NCBI GenBank assembly: GCA_002497895.1
Contig: DAFD01000030.1
Span: forward strand, 1 to 10,869
DNA from: Euryarchaeota archaeon UBA175
Lineage (GTDB): Archaea > Thermoplasmatota > Poseidoniia > Poseidoniales > Thalassarchaeaceae
Reading direction: 5' to 3'
Length of the DNA stretch: 10,869 bases
The notes below the pieces were generated by a model, which saw only the letters and a list, made by a program, of their open reading frames with translations, searched no databases and had not been told where the DNA came from. A program made the position numbers and the translations under genes. Positions 6,784 to 10,869 of this stretch are shown here, one piece after another. Within the stretch, counting starts at the first letter, position 1. The number at the start of each line of letters is the position of its first letter.

Positions 6784-7382
6784 CACTCGTCACCTCCAAG
6801 ATTACGGCGAATCATCTCGGTGACGAGTCGCCGCTCACGCTCATCGAGAGCGGTTATTGGCGGATCCTTTGGAGTGCGCCGCTCGGTGAAACGAATCACA
6901 TGGAAGAACAAGTAGACAGTCAATCCGATGCCTACCAAGGTCGCGAACATCATAGTTAGCACATCAAATCGCGTGTAGGCTTCGATAAACCAGGGGGACT
7001 GGAAAATCGACCACCAGGTCCCTCCGAGGATAATCCAACCGAGGAGAAGGAGAGGAGGCTTGCGACCGCTGTAAACTCCCGAGGCTTGGATAATTGTGTA
7101 ACAACCTAGGAAGGCTCCTGCTATCGAGAATAGAGTCCACTGCAATATGTGCAGGAAGCTTTCACGACCGTCGTCATTACAGAAACTGAGATGCACACAA
7201 CGATGGAAATCAGGCTCAAAGTACAGAGGTTGCTCGGGCAGCAATAACAACATGATTAGCCCGAGCGCAGCAATCGGTCGGGCAAATTGACTGCGCTTGA
7301 ATGCGGGCCCCATCCTCCACATCGAAAAGGCCCCAATTAGTAGAGTGAAGCCCACAATAGCCTGATTCACCCAGAAGACCAT
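6783..7382 (-). CDS. Five-span membrane protein, unidentified (first gene of pair)
   Basis: The 199-residue protein has hydrophobic spans at about 5-22, 36-50, 80-99, 109-128 and 139-163. The loop between spans two and three contains FHRCVHLSFCNDD with Cys62 and Cys68, which could form a disulfide or metal site outside the membrane. The tail after residue 164 is charged (RFTERRTPKDPP, then LDERERRLVTEMIRRN) and looks like a cytoplasmic amphipathic helix. Aromatic residues are frequent near the membrane edges. The ATG at 7382 has no Shine-Dalgarno site; AAATCAAA about 28 nt upstream could be a TATA box of a leaderless transcript. It is translationally coupled to the smaller membrane gene downstream. 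No transporter or enzyme signature is visible, so no function is assigned. Confidence 0.78.
   Translation of the reverse strand: MVFWVNQAIVGFTLLIGAFSMWRMGPAFKRSQFARPIAALGLIMLLLLPEQPLYFEPDFHRCVHLSFCNDDGRESFLHILQWTLFSIAGAFLGCYTIIQASGVYSGRKPPLLLLGWIILGGTWWSIFQSPWFIEAYTRFDVLTMMFATLVGIGLTVYLFFHVIRFTERRTPKDPPITALDERERRLVTEMIRRNLGGDE
6790..6797 (-). promoter_or_regulatory. Full-strength Shine-Dalgarno site
   Basis: GGAGGTGA lies inside the end of the 199-residue membrane protein gene and six bases before the ATG at 6783. It matches the complement of the 16S rRNA 3' tail over its whole length, and it decides that start over the GTG at 6786. Confidence 0.8.
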
Positions 7383-7414
7383 GAGTCGTGGCAGCGGAGG
7401 AGACTCTTTGATTT

Positions 7415-7427
7415 GACGACGCTCCCA
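7415..7427 (-). promoter_or_regulatory. Third copy of the TGGG-GTCGTC motif, upstream of the membrane pair
   Basis: TGGGAGCGTCGTC on the minus strand differs by one base from TGGGCGCGTCGTC upstream of rpl44e (7502-7514), which points the opposite way across the same intergenic region. It lies 32 nt upstream of the ATG at 7382. The flanking bases do not match the other two copies well, so it may be a protein-binding core, not a whole promoter. Confidence 0.35.
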
Positions 7428-7448
7428 GCACCCTGAATCGAGTCACAT

Positions 7449-7465
7449 AGCCCCTAGAGGGGGCT
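7449..7465. repeat. GC-rich inverted repeat between divergent operons
   Basis: AGCCCC (7449-7454) and GGGGCT (7460-7465) are perfect inverted copies around a TAGAG spacer. The repeat lies 18 nt upstream of the rpl44e TATA-like box and 66 nt upstream of the minus-strand gene start. It could be an operator for a dimeric regulator acting on one or both divergent operons. No regulator gene is adjacent. Confidence 0.4.
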
Positions 7466-7483
7466 CGAGTCGGTTCGGCACAA

Positions 7484-7514
7484 TCATATACGGGTCATAG
7501 GTGGGCGCGTCGTC
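7484..7514 (+). promoter_or_regulatory. rpl44e operon promoter/leader with the shared TGGGCG-GTCGTC element
   Basis: TCATATA (7484-7490) is a good archaeal TATA box. It is followed by GTCATAGG and TGGGCGCGTCGTC (7502-7514), ending 23 nt before the rpl44e ATG. The 31-base block aligns without gaps to the etfB upstream region (1219-1249) with five differences. The expected transcription start about 25 nt from TATA falls near the GTCGTC end. As the only evident promoter before six closely spaced plus-strand genes, it probably drives the whole operon. Confidence 0.6.
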
Positions 7515-7537
7515 GCAAGACGTTGAGGTGCTCAGTC

Positions 7538-7819
7538 ATGGTCAAAATGCCACGCAAAGTGATGCGCTATAGCCCATCGGCGGGTAAGCACACCGTCCAC
7601 GCTGTCGAGCGTGTCAAGAAGCGCCGCGCTTCTGAACTAAAGTGGGGTCAGCGACGATTCCGTAAGGCGACTTCCGGTTACCGTGGATTCCCACGTCCGA
7701 AGCCTTCTGGCGAGAAGCCAACGAAGCGCGTCAACCTCCTCTACCGCTGCTCTGAGACCGGAAAGGCTCACCAGCCGGCCGCGCAACGCGCAAAGAAGTT
7801 CGAACTAATTGAGAAGTGA
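7538..7819 (+). CDS. rpl44e: 50S ribosomal protein L44e (eL42), zinc-site-degenerate form
   Basis: This large-subunit protein sits near the tRNA exit site. The 93-residue product keeps the family core: KHTVHAVERVKKRRASELKW, GQRRFRKATSGYRGFPRPKP, EKPTKRVNLLYRC and AKKFELIEK. The family normally has a zinc site of two C-x2-C pairs. Here the first pair reads Ser12-Pro-Ser-Ala15 and the second reads Cys71-Ser-Glu-Thr74, so only one of four ligands remains and zinc binding should be lost. The ATG at 7538 is chosen because GAGGTG (7525-7530) lies seven bases upstream and the family starts M(V)KMP; a TTG at 7523 would swallow the ribosome site. It is first in the operon, and rps27e follows after 13 nt. 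Confidence 0.96.
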   Translation: MVKMPRKVMRYSPSAGKHTVHAVERVKKRRASELKWGQRRFRKATSGYRGFPRPKPSGEKPTKRVNLLYRCSETGKAHQPAAQRAKKFELIEK

Positions 7820-7832
7820 TTGAGGGATTTTC

Positions 7833-8006
7833 ATGGGTGAGGCGAATTTCCTACGAGTAAACTGCCGCGACTGCGGTCACGAAGCAATCATTTTCGAAAG
7901 GGCGTCAACCTCGATCTCCTGCTCGATCTGCGGAGCCACTTTGGCTCGCCCAGCAGGTGGAAAGGCCCAGCTTGTTGGAAGCACCATTGTCGACGTCCTC
8001 GAGTGA
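7833..8006 (+). CDS. rps27e: 30S ribosomal protein S27e (eS27)
   Basis: This small zinc-ribbon protein of the 30S subunit has 57 residues, which is close to the usual archaeal length. It starts MGEANFLRVNCRDCGHEAII and carries an intact zinc ribbon: Cys11, Cys14, Cys30 and Cys33 in CRDC and CSIC. The end, ARPAGGKAQLVGSTIVDVLE, matches the family's Gly-Gly-Lys-Ala turn and closing strand. TGAGGGAT lies about six bases before the ATG. It is 13 nt after rpl44e and 15 nt before the aIF2-alpha gene, an arrangement found in many euryarchaea. The intact zinc site contrasts with the degenerate one in L44e next door. Confidence 0.95.
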   Translation: MGEANFLRVNCRDCGHEAIIFERASTSISCSICGATLARPAGGKAQLVGSTIVDVLE

Positions 8007-8021
8007 AGGGGACGGAAGAAG

Positions 8022-8810
8022 ATGGCTAGCGCTGACGAACCTTGGCCGGATGAAGGCGAACTTCTCGTTTGCACTGTCAAGAACGTTCGCGAGAACGGCG
8101 CTTACCTCAACCTCGATGGCTACGGATCTCGCGAGGGCTTCGTTTTCATCGGAGAAGTAGCCTCAGGGTGGGTCAAGAATATCCGAAACCATCTGCGAGT
8201 TGGTCAGCGCGTCGTCGCCAAGGTAATTGGAATCAAGAAGGACCGCGAACGCGTCGACCTATCGATCAAGAGTGTTTCAGAGGAACGACGCCGTGACACT
8301 TTGCAATCATGGAAGAATAATCTACGCGCTCATCAAATCATGGGCGTGGCTGCTGAGCGCGTCGGCTGGGATGCCGACAAGACCTCTGAAATTTCAGAGG
8401 AGATGACGGAAATCTTCGGCACTCTCTACGGCGCGCTTGAGGAGTGTGCCATCTCCGAAACCGCCCTCTCAGAGAATGGCTTCAGCGGTGAGTGGATGAG
8501 TACCATCATCGAACTCGCCATCGAGAACATTGTCCCGCCATTCGTTGAAATCCGCGGTCAGTTCAACATTGAAATTTGGGGAGCAGAAGGAGTCTATGCA
8601 ATCCGCGATGCTCTCTTGGCAGCCGAGGCTGTTGCCGTGGGTGAAGAGGAGGCAACTTTGACTTGTCATTACGACGGAGCGCCGGAGTATCGAATCGACA
8701 TCAAGGCGCCCGATTACGAGACCGCTGAGAGACTCTGGGTAAATGCTCAGAGTGCCGCGACAAAATCCATCGCTTCGGTCGAAGGTTCAATCGATATCGA
8801 ACGCATGTGA
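8022..8810 (+). CDS. eif2a: Translation initiation factor aIF2, alpha subunit
   Basis: aIF2-alpha is one subunit of the heterotrimer that delivers initiator Met-tRNA to the 30S subunit. The 262-residue protein has the expected three parts. An S1/OB RNA-binding domain spans about 10-85 (GELLVCTVKNVRENGAYLNL, then GFVFIGEVASGWVKNIRNH, then GQRVVAKVIGI and DLSIKSV). A helical domain spans about 88-172 (DTLQSWKNN and following). A C-terminal alpha/beta domain spans about 175-262 (PFVEIRGQFNIEIWG, then GAPEYRIDIKAPDYETAE). Length and order match archaeal homologues. Purine-rich GGAAGAAG directly precedes the ATG. It follows rps27e by 15 nt and is followed, after 66 nt with nothing recognisable, by nop10. 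Confidence 0.96.
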   Translation: MASADEPWPDEGELLVCTVKNVRENGAYLNLDGYGSREGFVFIGEVASGWVKNIRNHLRVGQRVVAKVIGIKKDRERVDLSIKSVSEERRRDTLQSWKNNLRAHQIMGVAAERVGWDADKTSEISEEMTEIFGTLYGALEECAISETALSENGFSGEWMSTIIELAIENIVPPFVEIRGQFNIEIWGAEGVYAIRDALLAAEAVAVGEEEATLTCHYDGAPEYRIDIKAPDYETAERLWVNAQSAATKSIASVEGSIDIERM

Positions 8811-8876
8811 AGCCGCCCTTCGCATGCTACAACTTCAAAGACCTCTGAAAGGGGCTTGGACTTCTGAGGGAACGGG

Positions 8877-9089
8877 ATGGCTCGGACGAGATTGCAACGG
8901 TGCACCGACTGCGGCGAGTATGGTCTCGGCGAGGAATGCAAGGATTGCGGTGGAAAAATGACTTCTGTCGCACCGCTGAAGTTCTCGCCGCAAGACGCAC
9001 AAGGAGCAAGGCGCAGACAGCGAGAAAATGCTGGAAGCGATGAGTGGATCGAAGAGCTACCAACTCCTCGAAAGGAGGAGGACGAGTGA
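8877..9089 (+). CDS. nop10: H/ACA RNP protein Nop10 with acidic C-terminal tail
   Basis: Nop10 is a core protein of H/ACA RNPs, which guide pseudouridylation of rRNA; it binds the Cbf5 catalytic subunit. The 70-residue product has a zinc ribbon (Cys9, Cys12, Cys21, Cys24 in CTDCGEYGLGEECKDCGG), the linker VAPLKFSPQD and the basic helix ARRRQREN. These are the standard Nop10 parts. The tail after about residue 52 (GSDEWIEELPTPRKEEDE) is an acidic extension beyond the usual end. TGAGGG (8865-8870) lies six bases before the ATG. The last four bases (GTGA) overlap the PAC2 start, and the codons for the acidic tail also form that gene's Shine-Dalgarno site. Confidence 0.93.
   Translation: MARTRLQRCTDCGEYGLGEECKDCGGKMTSVAPLKFSPQDAQGARRRQRENAGSDEWIEELPTPRKEEDE
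9073..9081 (+). promoter_or_regulatory. Shine-Dalgarno site of the PAC2 gene inside nop10
   Basis: AGGAGGAGG, encoding the Lys-Glu-Glu part of the Nop10 tail, stands four to seven bases before the GTG at 9086, depending on register. It supports that GTG over an ATG at 9044, which would overlap nop10 by 46 bases and has no comparable site. Confidence 0.75.
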
Positions 9090-9844
9090 ACCGCACACGC
9101 GTACATTGGATAATTGGAGACTCTTTGCCCGAACACGTGGCTCTGCTTGAAGCAGTTCCAGGTGTAGGTAATGTTGGCAAACTCGTGGTCGATGCTCTAG
9201 TTCGCAAACACCCTTCGACTCTTGTCGCTCGCCTGATTCACCCTGATATGCCTCCACACTCGACTCTCGATGGAGATGGCTTACTGGTTCCTCCATCGAT
9301 GCTTGTACATCGCGTAATGCTTCCTGATGGAAGGAATGTGGTGACTGTCGGCGGCGATTTACAGCCGATGACCGCCGGAGGTCAGCACGAGGTCGCCGAT
9401 GCGATTCTTGGGCTCGCGGCGGCGGCCTCGACCCCGCAATTACTCGTCTTGGCTGGTTTGGCAGCTGATGTCGAGGACAAGGCTGTCCACGTCATCTGCG
9501 CCGATGCTGAGGTTCGTGGAAATCTCGAAGCAAACGATATCCCCGTCAGTCGCGATCAACCTGAGGCGGGGATGATCGGTGTGGCGGGATTGCTTGTGGC
9601 TCTATCACCGATTCATGATGTGCCGACGGTGGCGCTGGTCGCTGAGACCGTCGGTGCGTCGGCAGATGTGAGAGCTGCTGACCGCTTGGCAAAGTGGATG
9701 GAGCAAGCGCTTGGCCTACCACTCGAGATTGACTTGGACACAACAGAAGAGACTGCTCGTAAATTACTGGCGAGTATCGAGGTCAGCGGTTCTATCGAGG
9801 AACATCTCGGCATGCCCGGCGAAGCCGATGACTTCTATGTCTGA
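9086..9844 (+). CDS. PAC2-family proteasome assembly chaperone with C-terminal HbYX-like motif
   Basis: PAC2-family proteins chaperone or regulate the 20S proteasome; archaeal members include PbaA and PbaB. The 252-residue product has the conserved opening EAVPGVGNVGKLVVDALV (about 21-38), then a central TPQLLVLAGLAA strand and helix region, EAGMIGVAGLLVAL, and a C-terminal helical region (KWMEQALGLPLEIDL onward). It ends DDFYV: Phe-Tyr-Val fits the hydrophobic-Tyr-any C-terminal motif that inserts into pockets of the proteasome alpha ring. The GTG start overlaps the nop10 stop (GTGA) and has AGGAGGAGG just upstream. Placement after L44e, S27e, aIF2-alpha and Nop10 recurs in euryarchaea. Family assignment is firm; proteasome docking is inferred from the C-terminus. 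Confidence 0.88.
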   Translation: MNRTRVHWIIGDSLPEHVALLEAVPGVGNVGKLVVDALVRKHPSTLVARLIHPDMPPHSTLDGDGLLVPPSMLVHRVMLPDGRNVVTVGGDLQPMTAGGQHEVADAILGLAAAASTPQLLVLAGLAADVEDKAVHVICADAEVRGNLEANDIPVSRDQPEAGMIGVAGLLVALSPIHDVPTVALVAETVGASADVRAADRLAKWMEQALGLPLEIDLDTTEETARKLLASIEVSGSIEEHLGMPGEADDFYV

Positions 9845-9880
9845 GGTGCGCACGCAGGGATCCTGAGGAGGGGTGTGGTC

Positions 9881-10609
9881 ATGCGTGCATTGCTTGGTAG
9901 TGGCGGAATAGGTACCGATGAGCGACGCGTGATGTATCGCGAATTGATGGCTGAGAATTTTGCTGGCTGTCAGCGAGTCGTTTTCGTACCATACGCAGGC
10001 CATGACCACGAAGGTTACACAGCGAGAATGCGAGAATTTGCTGGAGATTCAGGATACGAACTCGTTGGTTTACACGAGTTCGACGACCCCCTGGCGGGAA
10101 TCGAAGCCGCCGACGGTATCTACGTCGGCGGTGGAAACACCTGGTTACTCGTACGCGAGTTGCACGAGCGAGGTCTAATCGAGCCAATTCGTGAGGCAGT
10201 TCTAGAGCGAGGAGTTCCGTATGCAGGGGTTAGTGCGGGAGCGAATGTTGCCTGCCCGAGCATGCAAACTACCAACGATATGGCAATCACAATGGTGCCG
10301 TCATTCGAGACATTCGGAATCGTTCCTTTCCAGATTAATCCACATTACCACCCTGGTGGAATTTGGTTCCGCGAAAAGGAGGATGGTGAGTACCACAAGC
10401 ACTACGGTGAGAGCCGAGCAAAGCGAGTTAGTGAGTACCATAAGAGCCACGACTCACCAGTCATTGGCCTCTACGAAGGCTCCTTCCTAAGATGTCGTGA
10501 TGGTGCCTTCGAACTGCTTGGAAACAAAGCTGCAGTAATGCGAAAAGGAAAGGAAATTATCACCCATGAAGCTGGGGTAATTCTCAACGAGGAATTAACC
10601 GCCGCTTGA
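9881..10609 (+). CDS. pepE: Dipeptidase E (peptidase family S51)
   Basis: Peptidase E is a cytosolic serine peptidase of the glutamine-amidotransferase-like fold that cleaves dipeptides with N-terminal Asp. The 242-residue protein shows YVGGGNTWLLV (81-91), the nucleophile elbow GVSAGANVACP with Ser118, Asp133 in TTNDMAI and His155 in QINPHYHPGG. Comparison with the E. coli enzyme suggests these three as the catalytic triad. Length is close to the family norm. GAGGAGG (9865-9871) is nine bases before the ATG at 9881; a GTG at 9875 is too close to it. It lies 36 nt after the PAC2 gene and is probably the last gene of the operon. Its final 15 bases overlap the 3' end of a convergent ubiquitin-like gene. 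Confidence 0.93.
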   Translation: MRALLGSGGIGTDERRVMYRELMAENFAGCQRVVFVPYAGHDHEGYTARMREFAGDSGYELVGLHEFDDPLAGIEAADGIYVGGGNTWLLVRELHERGLIEPIREAVLERGVPYAGVSAGANVACPSMQTTNDMAITMVPSFETFGIVPFQINPHYHPGGIWFREKEDGEYHKHYGESRAKRVSEYHKSHDSPVIGLYEGSFLRCRDGAFELLGNKAAVMRKGKEIITHEAGVILNEELTAA

Positions 10610-10798
10610 GACGACAATCAATTCAATCTCAATATCATCGTTGATTGTCGAGGTATGAGGGACGATAGTTTCGCCGAGTACGGCGAGAACCGTCGAGGAT
10701 GCGATGTCAAGACGAGCCAGAACCTCAGAGATGGTAATCGGATCGTCACTCTCGACGATGCTCGACTCGCCCTCCGCATGAACTACCTCAATTCGCAC
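10595..10798 (-). CDS. Ubiquitin-like beta-grasp protein (SAMP/ThiS/MoaD type)
   Basis: The 67-residue protein has the beta-grasp pattern: strand RIEVVH, helix ISEVLARLDI, strand VLAVLGETIVPHTSTI, strand IEIELIVV and a C-terminal Ser-Ser-Gly-Gly. A terminal diglycine is the site at which such proteins are adenylated by an E1-like enzyme, then used as a sulfur carrier (ThiS, MoaD) or attached to lysines (archaeal SAMPs). The VLAVLGETIVPHT stretch recalls SAMP2/Urm1-like members, but sequence alone does not separate modifier from sulfur carrier. The start is GTG at 10798, with a TGA six codons further upstream and no clear Shine-Dalgarno site, so a leaderless message is possible. It converges on and overlaps pepE by 15 nt. 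No E1-like gene is in the window. Confidence 0.85.
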   Translation of the reverse strand: MRIEVVHAEGESSIVESDDPITISEVLARLDIASSTVLAVLGETIVPHTSTINDDIEIELIVVSSGG

Positions 10799-10824
10799 AG
10801 GCTCTGTGCGGGCGAGTCAGACTT

Positions 10825-10869
10825 ATGACCGAATCGCAGGTGGCCGGCTTACTGCCGAGATCGCATAGC
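10825..10869 (+). CDS. Possible start of an unidentified gene, truncated by the window edge
   Basis: ATG at 10825 opens fifteen codons (MTESQVAGLLPRSHS) to the end of the window. It is divergent from the ubiquitin-like gene, with only 26 nt between the two start codons, so both would have to be leaderless or have overlapping promoters. No Shine-Dalgarno site is visible. The fragment is too short for identification and may be chance. Confidence 0.3.
   Translation, partial: MTESQVAGLLPRSHS

Noticed and set aside
6784..6786. GTG start one codon before the 123-residue membrane protein's ATG
   Set aside because: Only three bases separate it from GGAGGTGA, against six for the ATG.
9044..9085. ATG start for the PAC2 gene overlapping nop10 by 46 bases
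   Set aside because: The GTG at 9086 has AGGAGGAGG just upstream and a GTGA overlap typical of coupled genes; the extra 14 residues do not look like PAC2.
8747..9136. Minus-strand open frames (129 and 126 codons) over aIF2-alpha, nop10 and PAC2
   Set aside because: They are antisense to three recognised genes with ribosome sites and family motifs, and show no domain features of their own.
10830..10850. Fourth copy of the TGGGCG promoter element near the right edge (GCAGGTGGCCGG)
   Set aside because: Only about nine bases match and the GTCGTC end is missing, so it is within chance expectation.

Overview
This window is from an archaeal chromosome. The evidence is a run of archaeal/eukaryotic-type translation genes (ribosomal proteins eL44/L44e, eS27/S27e and eL37/L37e, aIF2-alpha, Nop10), a PAC2-family proteasome chaperone, and strong Shine-Dalgarno sites combined with archaeal TATA-like boxes. 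An aerobic-type electron-transfer flavoprotein pair, a PKD-domain protein, a bacterial-looking PurF and moderate GC point to a marine Thermoplasmatota lineage, such as Marine Group II/III (Poseidoniales-like). That placement is an inference; the window contains no rRNA or other decisive marker.

Layout. At the left edge (about 1-250) a 38-residue single-span membrane peptide lies on the minus strand, possibly followed by the start of another gene. Divergent from it, a secreted, C-terminally anchored Ig-like surface protein (251-1228) is visibly more AT-rich than its neighbours. Next is the etfB-etfA operon (1263-2951). It converges on a minus-strand block: a cytosolic beta-propeller/PKD protein (2963-4471), purF (4550-6040), rpl37e (6117-6305) and a two-gene membrane-protein operon (6412-7382). 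A divergent control region (7383-7537) separates this block from a plus-strand information-processing operon: rpl44e, rps27e, aIF2-alpha, nop10, PAC2 and pepE (7538-10609). A ubiquitin-like beta-grasp gene on the minus strand overlaps the 3' end of pepE, and a new plus-strand gene may begin at 10825.

How the genes fit together. ETF beta/alpha carry electrons from acyl-CoA and related dehydrogenases to the respiratory chain. PurF commits PRPP to purine synthesis. The plus-strand operon is a translation and ribosome-biogenesis unit that runs into protein turnover: a PAC2 protein whose C-terminus fits the HbYX proteasome-docking motif, a dipeptidase, and next door a SAMP/ThiS-like modifier.

Most notable observations: (1) a near-identical 31-bp promoter/leader element shared by etfB and rpl44e; (2) an L44e that has lost three of its four zinc-ligand cysteines, while L37e, S27e and Nop10 keep theirs; (3) the PAC2 C-terminal Phe-Tyr-Val; (4) a PKD domain on a protein without an export signal; (5) several unrecognised small membrane proteins. 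I see no mobile element, CRISPR array, tRNA or rRNA.
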